DNA from: an uncultured Olsenella sp.
GTDB taxonomy: Bacteria > Actinomycetota > Coriobacteriia > Coriobacteriales > Atopobiaceae
NCBI GenBank assembly: GCA_934660915.1
Contig: CAKUIF010000006.1
Location: 1-64,000, forward strand
Length of the DNA: 64,000 nt
Reading direction: 5' to 3'
The notes under the pieces were generated by a model. It saw only the letters and a list, made by a program, of their open reading frames with translations, was not told the origin of the DNA and did no database searches. Shown in pieces: positions 46,969 to 56,737 of the stretch. The stretch's first letter is position 1. Every line of letters starts with the position of its first letter. The position numbers were made by a program, and so were the translations under genes.

Positions 46969-47391
46969 GTGAACAAAGAAGAGATCAAGCGCATCCTGCC
47001 CCACCGCGAGCCGATGCTCCTGCTCGACGAGGCAGAGCTCGTGGACGGCGAGGCTCACGGCAAGCTGACCATCACGGGAGACGAGTTCTTCGTCCAGGGC
47101 CACTTTCCTGGAAACCCGGTGGTCCCGGGTGTGATCCAGTGCGAGATGCTGGCCCAGAACTGCTGCGTGCTCTTTGCCGATGAGCTCGCTGCCGGCGGCA
47201 CGCCCTTCTACACGAGCCTCGACAAGGTCCGCTTCAAGCGCCCGGTCCGCCCCGGCGATACGGTGGAGCTCAGCTGCAAGGTCACCCGCGCCCGAGGCCC
47301 CTTCCGCTTCTGCGAGGGCGTGGCCACCGTGGACGGCGAGGTCTGCTGCAAGGCGAGCATGTCGTTTGCCCTCATGGCGGACGGGCAGTAG
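46969..47391 (+). CDS. fabZ: 3-hydroxyacyl-ACP dehydratase
   Basis: FabZ dehydrates 3-hydroxyacyl-ACP to the enoyl form. The 140-residue hot-dog-fold protein has the catalytic His in GHFPGNPVVPGV and Glu in QCEMLAQ. The start is GTG 46969 with AGGAGG upstream. No fabA is present, so the cluster has no dedicated isomerase for unsaturated fatty acids. Confidence 0.95.
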   Translation: MNKEEIKRILPHREPMLLLDEAELVDGEAHGKLTITGDEFFVQGHFPGNPVVPGVIQCEMLAQNCCVLFADELAAGGTPFYTSLDKVRFKRPVRPGDTVELSCKVTRARGPFRFCEGVATVDGEVCCKASMSFALMADGQ

Positions 47392-47404
47392 GGGAGGCCG
47401 CGCG

Positions 47405-48734
<1,330 letters not shown>

Positions 48735-48748
<14 letters not shown>

Positions 48749-50471
48749 GATCGGCCATGCGCTGAACACGCTCGAGGGTCCGATGACCGAGGTCTGCGCA
48801 GAGTTTCCCGCCCGCCGCGTGCTCGTCAAGTGCCCCGGGTGCCGCCGCGCCATCGACGAGGGGGAGCTCCGCAAAAACCTCGAGGTCTGCCCGCGCTGCG
48901 GCAAGCACCTGCGGGTCTCCGGTCGCGCCCGTATGCGCATGACCGTGGACGCCGGCAGCTTCGAGGAGTGGGATGCCGGCCTGCGCTCCCAGGACTTCCT
49001 CGGGTTTCCCGGCTACCTCGAGAAGCTCACCTCCGCGCACGAGACCTCCGGCGAGAACGACGCCGTGGTCTGCGGGCGCGGGCGCATCGGTGGCAGGGAG
49101 TGCGCGCTCTTCTTTATGGACGCCGGCTTCATGATGGGGTCCATGGGCTCCGTTGTCGGCGAGAAGATCTGCCGCGTGTTCGAGAAGGCCGCCGAAGCGG
49201 GCCTGCCCGTGGTGGGCTTCACCGTCTCGGGCGGCGCGCGCATGCAGGAGGGCGTGACGTCCCTCATGCAGATGGCCAAGGTCTCGGCTGCCGTGCGCAG
49301 GCATTCCGAGGCTGGGCTTCTGTATATATGTGTGCTCACGGACCCCACAACGGGCGGCGTCACGGCGAGCTTTGCCATGGAGGGCGACATAACCCTGGCC
49401 GAGCCCGGCGCGCTGACCGCGTTCGCCGGCCCCCGCGTGATCGAGCAAACCGCCCGAAAGAAGCTCCCCGCCGGGTTCCAGCGCTCTGAGTTCATCCTCG
49501 AGCACGGCTTCTGCGACGCGATCGTGGAGCGAAAGGACCTGTCCGCGACCATTGCCGAGCTGCTTGCGCTGCATGCAGGCGAAGCCCCGGCAGGCGACGC
49601 GCCGCACGCGATCGACCGTGCGGCCCAGCGCGGCTCCGCAAAGCGCGGCGGCAGGCCCAAGGCCGCGCCCGAGCCCGCGAGCGCCTACGAGGTCGTCAAG
49701 CTCACACGCTCGGCTGAGCGCGCCACGGCTTCCGAGATCATCGAGTGCGGCCTCGACGGCTTCGTCGAGCTGCACGGCGATAGGCTCTTCGGTGACGATG
49801 CCGCCGTGGTCGCGGGCATCGGCTGGAAAGAAGAGCGCCCCATCACGGTGATCGCCATCGAGCGCGGCACCACCACAAAGGAGCGCGTGCGCCGAAACTT
49901 CGGCATGGCGCACCCCGAGGGCTACCGAAAGGCCCTGCGCCTCATGCGCCAAGCCCAGAAGTTCGGCCGCCCCGTGCTGTGCCTCGTGGACACCTCGGGC
50001 GCGTACTGCGGAATCGGCGCCGAGGAGCGCGGCCAGGGCGACGCCATCGCCCAGAACCTCGTTGCCATGAGCGGGCTTACAGTGCCGGTGGTTAGCGTGA
50101 TCACGGGGGAGGGCGGCAGCGGCGGCGCGCTTGCGCTGTGTGTGGCAGACAAGGTGCTCATGCTGCGCAGCTCGGCGTTTTCCGTCGTGAGCCCGGAGGC
50201 CTGCGCGTCCATCCTGTGGAAGGATCCCAAGCGCGCCGAGGACGCCGCGGAGGCGCTTGCCCTCACGGCGCCCGAGCTGCGAAAGCTCGGCCTTGTCGAC
50301 GGGGTGATCAACGACTTGGGCTTAACGCACGCCGAGATCGCGCACGACATCATGCGCGAGGCGAGCATCGCCTTCGACGAGCTCGAGCGCCTCGGCGGCG
50401 ACGAGCTCGAGCAACGCCGCTACGCCAAGTTCCGCGCCATCGGCACGTGGGCTGACGCTGACGACCGCTAG
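48735..50471 (+). CDS. accDA: Fused acetyl-CoA carboxylase carboxyltransferase, beta-alpha (AccD-AccA)
   Basis: The carboxyltransferase moves CO2 from biotin to acetyl-CoA. Here both halves lie in one 578-residue chain. Residues about 1-275 are AccD, with its zinc ribbon (C33, C36, C52, C55) and SGGARMQEG. A linker of about 40 residues (about 280-318, Ala/Arg/Pro-rich) follows. Residues about 320-578 are AccA (FVELHGDRLFGDD, HPEGYRKALRLM, GIGAEERGQGDAIA, GEGGSGGALAL). In E. coli and most bacteria these are separate genes. The AccA part lacks the usual longer N-terminal helices. It is the last gene of the fab-acc cluster. Confidence 0.94.
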
Positions 50472-50527
50472 CCGAATAACCTAACGCGCCCGGTGCGCGC
50501 GCTTCTTGACGCTTGACGCTTGCTGTG

Positions 50528-50597
50528 AAGCTCCCTCCTGTTTCGACCATTTCTGGGCCCCAGAGCCCATGGAAATGGGTCAAACAGGAGGGAGCTT
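50528..50597. repeat. Long inverted repeat, copy 2, right flank of the fab-acc cluster
   Basis: AAGCTCCCTCCTGTTT (50528-50543) is the exact complement of 50582-50597, and an inner CCATTTC (50547-50553) pairs with GAAATGG (50572-50578). It shares the arm core GCTCCCTCCTG and the internal CCATTTC/AATGGG with the copy at 40211-40282. Confidence 0.8.
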
Positions 50598-50646
50598 TGT
50601 GTTTCGGGTGTCCAAAACGCTCGCGGAGGGCGCAAAATACCCGATA

Positions 50647-50669
50647 GATACGCCCGGCCGCGGGGCAAT
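50647..50669 (+). promoter_or_regulatory. GATACGCCCGG element, copy 3 (upstream of rplC)
   Basis: GATACGCCCGG, two bases, then GCGGGGCAAT. It lies about 40 bases before the rplC -35 box, further than in copies 1 and 2. Confidence 0.45.
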
Positions 50670-50710
50670 TGGAGCCGCAGGTAGACGCGTCAAAAAGTTC
50701 TGCGTAGAGA

Positions 50711-50739
50711 TTGTGAACGCATGCATTCGCATGTATTAT
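50711..50739 (+). promoter_or_regulatory. Promoter for the rplC-rplX operon
   Basis: TTGTGA (50711-50716), a 17-base spacer holding GCATGCATTCGCATGT, and TATTAT (50734-50739), 127 bases before rplC. Confidence 0.65.
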
Positions 50740-50866
50740 AGACAGGCTGCAGAGTTTGGGGACACGTGTGTCTCGGGACAAAACAGCAGGTAAAGGACGT
50801 GGTCCGCTGGGGTTGAGGCAAAGGGTGCCTCACAGGTCCCATGACCACCGAAGGTAAGGAAAGAGC

Positions 50867-51487
50867 ATGGTCAACACCATCCTTGGCCGCAAGCTCGGAA
50901 TGACCCAGGTCTGGGACGAGAACGACAACGTCGTCCCCGTGACCGTCATCCAGGCTGGCCCCTGCACCGTCTCGCAGGTCAAGACGAAGGCGACCGACGG
51001 CTATGACGCCGTCCAGATCGGTTTCGGCGGCATCTCCGCCAAGCACGTCAACAAGCCTATGGCGGGCCACTTCGCCAAGGCCGGCGTCGAGCCGATGAAG
51101 TTCCTGCGCGAGGTTCGCGTCGAGAACGGCGAGGAGCACAAGTGCGGCGAGGTCGTCACCGTCGCTGACTTCTCCGACGTCAAGTCCGTCGACGTCATCG
51201 GCACCTCCAAGGGTAAGGGCTTCCAGGGCACCATCAAGCGCTGGAACTTCTCCCGCGGTCCCATGACCCACGGCTGCCGTAACCAGCGCAAGCCCGGTTC
51301 CATCGGCCAGTGCGCCTACCCCGCCCGCGTCCGCAAGGGCCTGCACATGTACGGCCACATGGGCAACGAGCGCGTGACCGTCAAGAACCTCAAGCTGGTT
51401 CGTGTCGACGCCGAGCAGAACCTCATGCTCGTCAAGGGCGCTGTCCCCGGCGGCAAGAACGGCCTCGTCCAGGTCCGCATGGCCTAA
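50867..51487 (+). CDS. rplC: 50S ribosomal protein uL3
   Basis: L3 is an early-assembling protein near the peptidyl-transferase centre. The 206 residues begin NTILGRKLGMTQVWDE and include the tip region HGCRNQRKPGSIGQCAYPA. AAGGAAAG precedes ATG 50867. It opens the S10-type operon here because rpsJ is detached. Confidence 0.97.
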   Translation: MVNTILGRKLGMTQVWDENDNVVPVTVIQAGPCTVSQVKTKATDGYDAVQIGFGGISAKHVNKPMAGHFAKAGVEPMKFLREVRVENGEEHKCGEVVTVADFSDVKSVDVIGTSKGKGFQGTIKRWNFSRGPMTHGCRNQRKPGSIGQCAYPARVRKGLHMYGHMGNERVTVKNLKLVRVDAEQNLMLVKGAVPGGKNGLVQVRMA

Positions 51488-51530
51488 GGGCCCCGAGAAA
51501 GTAAACCTTTAGGTCTATTAGGAGGACACA

Positions 51531-52160
51531 ATGTCCAAGATTTCCGTTAAGAACGTCGAGGGGGCTGAGGTCGAGCAGGCCGAGCTCTCCGACGCCGTGT
51601 ACGGCATCGAGCCGAACATCCCCGTCATCCACCAGATTGTGGTTGCCCAGGACTCCAACATGCGTCAGGGCACCCACTCCGTGAAGAACCGTCACGAGGT
51701 CTCCGGCGGCGGCCGCAAGCCTTACCGCCAGAAGGGCACCGGCCGTGCCCGCCAGGGCTCCATCCGCGCTGCCCAGTGGCGCGGCGGCGGCGTCGTCTTC
51801 GGACCGACCCCGCGCACCCACGCCAAGAAGACCAACAACAAGATGGTCAAGCTGGCTATGCGCTCCGTGCTCTCCGGCAAGCTTGCCGACGGCGAGCTCT
51901 ACGTTGTCGACGCTCTCGACTTCCCCGAGATCTCGACCAAGAAGGCCAAGGCCGCCCTTCACGCCCTGGGCATCACCGACAACATGCGCGTTACCGTCGT
52001 TGTCGACGACGAGAACATCAACGCCTACCTGTCGTTCCGTAACCTCGCCAACGTCACCATCATCGCTGACGTCGAGGCCACCAGCCGTCTGCTCATCGAC
52101 AACAAGGCCCTCGTCCTTACCGCCGATGTCGCCAAGAAGTTCGGGGAGGTGCTCGCGTAA
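51531..52160 (+). CDS. rplD: 50S ribosomal protein uL4
   Basis: L4 lines the exit tunnel and in some bacteria controls the S10 operon. The 209 residues include QGTHSVKNRHEVSGGGRKPY, GTGRARQGS and the tunnel loop GGGVVFGPTPRTHAKKTNNK. TAGGAGG precedes ATG 51531. rplW starts directly after its stop. Confidence 0.96.
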   Translation: MSKISVKNVEGAEVEQAELSDAVYGIEPNIPVIHQIVVAQDSNMRQGTHSVKNRHEVSGGGRKPYRQKGTGRARQGSIRAAQWRGGGVVFGPTPRTHAKKTNNKMVKLAMRSVLSGKLADGELYVVDALDFPEISTKKAKAALHALGITDNMRVTVVVDDENINAYLSFRNLANVTIIADVEATSRLLIDNKALVLTADVAKKFGEVLA

Positions 52161-52466
52161 ATGAACTCCGTCTACAACGTCATCGTCCGCCCGATCGTCT
52201 CTGAGCGTTCCTACGACCTCATGGAGCAGGGCAAGTACACGTTCGAGGTCGCCAAGACCGCGCGCAAGGAGGAGATCGCCGACGCCGTCGAGAAGATCTT
52301 CAACGTGCACGTCACCAAGGTGAACACCATGAACGTCCGTGGCAAGATGAAGCGCGTCCGCTACCAGGCCGGTATGACTCGTTCCTGGAAGAAGGCCGTC
52401 GTCACCGTCGCCGAGGGTGAGTCCATCGAGATCTTCGCCACTCAGGGCGTCGCTTCCGCCGAGTAG
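52161..52466 (+). CDS. rplW: 50S ribosomal protein uL23
   Basis: L23 sits at the exit of the tunnel and is the docking site for trigger factor and SRP. The 101 residues include NVIVRPIVSERSYDLMEQGKY, in part, and the long loop VRGKMKRVRYQAG. ATG 52161 abuts the rplD stop, so translation is coupled. Confidence 0.96.
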   Translation: MNSVYNVIVRPIVSERSYDLMEQGKYTFEVAKTARKEEIADAVEKIFNVHVTKVNTMNVRGKMKRVRYQAGMTRSWKKAVVTVAEGESIEIFATQGVASAE

Positions 52467-52528
52467 CATCTAGGCAATTCGCCCGCGCCCCGAAAACTCG
52501 GGGCCGGGCTTCTATGCCGCGCATAATG

Positions 52529-52551
52529 GATACGCGCGGTACCGTGGTAAT
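52529..52551 (+). promoter_or_regulatory. GATACGCGCGG element, copy 4 (rplW-rplB gap)
   Basis: GATACGCGCGGTACCGTGGTAAT matches the other three copies at most positions and contains the palindrome CGGTACCG. It lies inside the operon, about 60 bases before rplB, where an internal promoter or processing site may exist. Confidence 0.45.
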
Positions 52552-52613
52552 CCGGTGTCGTCTTGCCAATCCCTGAGCAGGGCGGCCAACGGACAAAGAA
52601 GGGAAAGAACCAA

Positions 52614-53450
<837 letters not shown>

Positions 53451-53476
53451 TACACGAGTAGTAGGAGAAAGAAAGA

Positions 53477-53737
53477 ATGAGCAGAAGTCTCAAGAAGGGC
53501 CCGTTCGTGGAGACTCGCCTCCTCGCGCGTGTCACCGCTCAGAACGAGGCCGGCACCAAGGACGTCATCAAGACCTGGTCCCGTTCCTCCACCATCTACC
53601 CCGAGATGGTCGGCCACACCATCGCCGTCCACGACGGCCGCAAGCACGTGCCGGTGTACGTCACCGAGTCCATGGTCGGTCACAAGCTCGGCGAGTTCGC
53701 CCCGACCCGCACCTTCCGCGGTCACAAGGTTAAGTAG
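53477..53737 (+). CDS. rpsS: 30S ribosomal protein uS19
   Basis: S19 is in the 30S head and contacts S13 and the A-site tRNA region. The 86 residues contain SRSLKKGPFVE, WSRSSTIYPEMVGHTIAVHD and GHKLGEFAPTRTFRGH. Length is standard. It follows rplB by 26 bases. Confidence 0.97.
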   Translation: MSRSLKKGPFVETRLLARVTAQNEAGTKDVIKTWSRSSTIYPEMVGHTIAVHDGRKHVPVYVTESMVGHKLGEFAPTRTFRGHKVK

Positions 53738-53751
53738 GGGAGTTTTACTAA

Positions 53752-54114
53752 ATGGCTAACAACACCAACAGCGTTGAGGTCAGCGCCACCGCCAAGTACG
53801 TGCGCATGGCCCCCCGCAAGACCCGCATGGTCATCGACATGATCCGCAACCTCCCCGTCGCCAAGGCGCTCGAGGTTCTGCAGTTCAGCACCCGCGCCGC
53901 CGCGGAGCCCGTCTCCAAGGTCCTGCGCTCCGCCATCGCCAACGCCGTCAACAACAACGGCCTTCGCGCTGACGACCTCTATGTCAAGCTCGCCTACGTC
54001 GACGAGGGCCCCACGCTCAAGCGCATCCGTCCTCGCGCCAAGGGCTCCGCTTCCCGCATCAACAAGCGCATGAGCCACATCACCGTCGTCGTCGCTCCTC
54101 GAAAGGAGGCGTAG
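53752..54114 (+). CDS. rplV: 50S ribosomal protein uL22
   Basis: L22 forms part of the exit-tunnel constriction. The 120 residues include AKYVRMAPRKTRMVIDMIRN, KVLRSAIANAVNNN and the tunnel hairpin GPTLKRIRPRAKGSASRINK. It starts 14 bases after rpsS. Confidence 0.97.
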   Translation: MANNTNSVEVSATAKYVRMAPRKTRMVIDMIRNLPVAKALEVLQFSTRAAAEPVSKVLRSAIANAVNNNGLRADDLYVKLAYVDEGPTLKRIRPRAKGSASRINKRMSHITVVVAPRKEA

Positions 54115-54121
54115 GGAAAGC

Positions 54122-54832
54122 ATGGGTCACAAGGTTCAGCCTACTGGCTTCCGTCTCGGCATCACCGAGGAGTGGCGTTCCCGCTGGTACGCCGATAAGA
54201 ACTACGCCGAGAACCTCGGCAACGACCTCGCCATCCGCGAGTACCTCAACAAGCGCCTCGAGAAGGCCGCCCTTTCTCGCGTCGACATCGAGCGCGCCGG
54301 CGACAAGGTGAAGGTCACCATCTACACCGCTCGCCCGGGCATCGTCATCGGCAAGAAGGGCGCCGACATCGACGTCCTGCGCTCCGATCTCGAGCGCGTC
54401 GCCAAGGTCGGCAAGGGCCAGGTCAACGTCGACGTCATCGAGGTCAAGCGCCCCGAGCTCGACGCCAACCTCGTCGCTCAGTCCATCGCTGAGCAGCTCG
54501 AGCAGCGCGTTGCCTTCCGTCGCGCCATGCGCAAGGCCGTCCAGTCCGCCCGCAAGGCCGGCGCCAAGGGTATCCGTATCCAGTGCTCCGGTCGTCTGAA
54601 CGGCGCCGAGATGGGCCGTCGCGAGTGGTACCGCGAGGGTCGCGTGCCTCTGCACACCCTTCGTGCCGTGATCGACTACGGCACCTCCACCGCCCGCACC
54701 ACCATGGGTGCCTGCGGCATCAAGGTTTGGATCTACCTCGGCGAGAAGCTTCCCGGCCAGCCGACCCCGCGTCCGGCTCTCGAGGGTTCTTCGCGTCCTC
54801 GCCGCGGCCGTAACGAGAGGAGGGCCCGTTAA
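54122..54832 (+). CDS. rpsC: 30S ribosomal protein uS3
   Basis: S3 lies at the mRNA entry of the 30S subunit and has helicase activity with S4. The 236 residues include GHKVQPTGFRLG, the KH domain GRPGIVIGKKGADI in similar form (ARPGIVIGKKGADID), and SGRLNGAEMGRREWYREG. The C-terminal tail is basic and proline-rich. The stop overlaps the rplP start. Confidence 0.97.
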   Translation: MGHKVQPTGFRLGITEEWRSRWYADKNYAENLGNDLAIREYLNKRLEKAALSRVDIERAGDKVKVTIYTARPGIVIGKKGADIDVLRSDLERVAKVGKGQVNVDVIEVKRPELDANLVAQSIAEQLEQRVAFRRAMRKAVQSARKAGAKGIRIQCSGRLNGAEMGRREWYREGRVPLHTLRAVIDYGTSTARTTMGACGIKVWIYLGEKLPGQPTPRPALEGSSRPRRGRNERRAR

Positions 54833-55263
54833 TGCTCGCCCCTAAGCGTGTACTTCACCGTAAGGTTCAGCGCGGCTCCATGAAGGGCCACGCAAAGGGC
54901 CACACCGAGCTCCACTTCGGTTCCTACGGCATCCAGGCCCTCGAGGCTCACTGGATTACCAACCGCCAGATCGAGGCCTGCCGTATCGCCATGACCCGTT
55001 ACATGAAGCGTGGCGGTAAGGTCTGGATCACCATCTTCCCGGACAAGCCCATCACCAAGAAGCCGGCAGAGACCCGCATGGGTTCCGGTAAGGGCAACCC
55101 GGAGGAGTGGGTGGCCGTCGTCAAGCCGGGCCGCATCATGTTCGAGATCGATGGCGTTTCCGAGGAAGTCGCCAAGGAGGCCCTGCGTCTCGCCCAGCAC
55201 AAGCTGCCCATCAAGACCAAGATCGTGACCCGCACCGTCGAGAAGGACGGGGAGGAAGCCTAA
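54832..55263 (+). CDS. rplP: 50S ribosomal protein uL16
   Basis: L16 is placed late in 50S assembly near the A site. The 143 residues include PKRVLHRKVQRGSMKGHAKG, FGSYGIQALEAHWITNRQIE and KPAETRMGSGKGNPEEWVAV. Its ATG overlaps the rpsC stop by one base, and its stop overlaps the rpmC ATG. Confidence 0.97.
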   Translation: MLAPKRVLHRKVQRGSMKGHAKGHTELHFGSYGIQALEAHWITNRQIEACRIAMTRYMKRGGKVWITIFPDKPITKKPAETRMGSGKGNPEEWVAVVKPGRIMFEIDGVSEEVAKEALRLAQHKLPIKTKIVTRTVEKDGEEA

Positions 55264-55478
55264 TGAAGTACAAGGACATCAAGGAGCTCAGCGACGCCGA
55301 GCTCGTCAAGAAGGTCGAGGAGGGCCGCGCAGAGCTCTTCAACCTTCGTTTCCAGATGGCCACGAGCCAGCTTGACAACACCGCTCGCGTGAAGAACGTC
55401 AAGAAGGACATCGCCCGCTGCCTCACCGAGCAGCGTGCCCGTCAGATCGCAGCGGAGAAGACCGCTGACGAGCAGTAG
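55263..55478 (+). CDS. rpmC: 50S ribosomal protein uL29
   Basis: L29 is a small helical-hairpin protein at the tunnel exit, beside L23. The 71 residues contain the conserved ELFNLRFQMATSQLDNTARV and a short basic C-terminal helix. ATG 55263 overlaps the rplP stop. Confidence 0.95.
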   Translation: MKYKDIKELSDAELVKKVEEGRAELFNLRFQMATSQLDNTARVKNVKKDIARCLTEQRARQIAAEKTADEQ

Positions 55479-55497
55479 ATTGCAGGAGAGGTAAGAA

Positions 55498-55764
55498 ATG
55501 GCTGAGACCGAAAACAGGAACGCGCGCAAGCTTCGCACCGGTATCGTCGTCTCCATCTCCGGCAACAAGTCCGTGACGGTGAAGATCGACTACCGTAAGC
55601 ACCACCCCAAGTACGGCAAGATGATGACCATCTCCAAGAAGCTGCACGTTCACGACGAGAACAACGAGTGCGGCATCGGCGACAAGGTCACCGTCATGGA
55701 GACCCGTCCGCTCTCCAAGACCAAGCGTTGGCGCCTGGTCGAGATCGTCGAGCGCGCCAAGTAG
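55498..55764 (+). CDS. rpsQ: 30S ribosomal protein uS17
   Basis: S17 is a primary 16S-binding OB-fold protein. The 88 residues include RKLRTGIVVSISGNKSVTVK, GDKVTVMETRPLSKTKRWRL and a short basic end. GGAGAGG precedes ATG 55498. Confidence 0.96.
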   Translation: MAETENRNARKLRTGIVVSISGNKSVTVKIDYRKHHPKYGKMMTISKKLHVHDENNECGIGDKVTVMETRPLSKTKRWRLVEIVERAK

Positions 55765-55849
55765 GGACTTTTTACAAACTCCGTCTTCCCATGTGCGCCG
55801 CACGTGTGGGCGCACCTCTGGGAGGGCTTAGGTTCGGAGGAACACCAAC

Positions 55850-56218
55850 ATGATTCAGATGGAGACCATGCTCGCCGTCGCCGACAACTCCGGCGCCAAG
55901 CGAGTCAAGTGCATCAAGGTCCTTGGTGGCTCCAAGCGTCGTTACGCCGGCCTTGCCGACGTCATCATCGGCGCTGTTCAGGAGGCCACCCCCGGTGGCT
56001 CGGTGAAGAAGGGCGACATCGTTCGCTGCGTCATCGTGCGCACCAAGAAGGAGAACCGTCGTAAGGACGGCAGCTACATCAAGTTCGACCAGAACGCCTG
56101 CGTCCTGGTCAACAAGGAGGGCGAGCCCAAGGGCACCCGTATCTTCGGGCCCGTCGCTCGTGAGCTGCGCGATCACAAGTACATGAAGATCGTCTCGCTC
56201 GCGCCTGAGACGCTCTAA
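55850..56218 (+). CDS. rplN: 50S ribosomal protein uL14
   Basis: L14 lies at the subunit interface and helps form bridges. The 122 residues begin MIQMETMLAVADNSGAKRV and include KKGDIVRCVIVRTKKENRRKD and GTRIFGPVARELRD. The 85-base gap before it contains a GTGCGCCGCACGTGTGGGCGC hairpin-like stretch, in part, and a CGGAGG ribosome-binding site. Confidence 0.97.
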   Translation: MIQMETMLAVADNSGAKRVKCIKVLGGSKRRYAGLADVIIGAVQEATPGGSVKKGDIVRCVIVRTKKENRRKDGSYIKFDQNACVLVNKEGEPKGTRIFGPVARELRDHKYMKIVSLAPETL

Positions 56219-56231
56219 GGAGGTAATTAGC

Positions 56232-56558
56232 GTGGCTAAGATGTCTGTAAAGAAGGGCGACCTCGTCGAGGTCATCTCCGGCAAGGACAAGGGCACCCAG
56301 GCCCACGTCCTGCGTGCTTTCCCCTCCGAGGGCAAGGTTACCGTCGAGGGCGTTGCCGTCGCCAAGAAGGCCCAGAAGCCGACCGCCGCTAACCAGCAGG
56401 GCGGCTTCGTCGAGAAGGAGGCCAAGATCGACGCCTCCAACGTGATGCTCGTCTGCCCCAAGTGCGGCAAGGCGACCCGCGTCGGCCACAAGCAGGGCGA
56501 GCTCGACGGTCACAAGACCGCCATCCGCGTCTGCAAGAAGTGCGGCGCCGAGTTCTAA
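56232..56558 (+). CDS. rplX: 50S ribosomal protein uL24
   Basis: L24 starts 50S assembly. The 108 residues have the KOW segment KKGDLVEVISGKDKGTQAHV and a C-terminal CPKC...CKKC arrangement that may bind zinc. The start is GTG 56232 with AAGGAGG upstream. A strong terminator follows, so the S10-type operon stops here, and rplE, which normally comes next, is 6.9 kb away. Confidence 0.96.
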   Translation: MAKMSVKKGDLVEVISGKDKGTQAHVLRAFPSEGKVTVEGVAVAKKAQKPTAANQQGGFVEKEAKIDASNVMLVCPKCGKATRVGHKQGELDGHKTAIRVCKKCGAEF

Positions 56559-56579
56559 TTTTCGATTAGAACGAATTTG

Positions 56580-56622
56580 AGCCCCTCGATCCATTCCGGA
56601 TCGAGGGGCTATTTGTTTTTTT
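56580..56622 (+). terminator. Intrinsic terminator after rplX
   Basis: AGCCCCTCGATCC (56580-56592) pairs with GGATCGAGGGGCT (56598-56610) over a five-base loop, followed by ATTTGTTTTTTT. Confidence 0.93.
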
Positions 56623-56737
56623 GGAACCATATCCTTGCAGTTCGAAATGCGTGAGATTGAACCTCCTCCTCACGGCTAGCTTTGTTTGCGCCTATCGTGG
56701 AAGTGCCTCAAGCTATGATTTCGAAGAGGTGATTTGC

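Larger units (their letters stand above)
50472..50866. other. Gap between accD-A and rplC
   Basis: No gene is visible. The gap contains a tandem TTGACGC pair near 50508-50520, the second long inverted repeat (50528-50597), a GATACGCCCGG element (50647) and the rplC promoter (50711-50739). Confidence 0.6.

Noticed and set aside
56621..56737. 39-residue N-terminal extension of LuxR protein B
   Set aside because: The TTG that opens it lies in the T tract of the rplX terminator and has no ribosome-binding site; the start at 56738 gives a length matching protein A.
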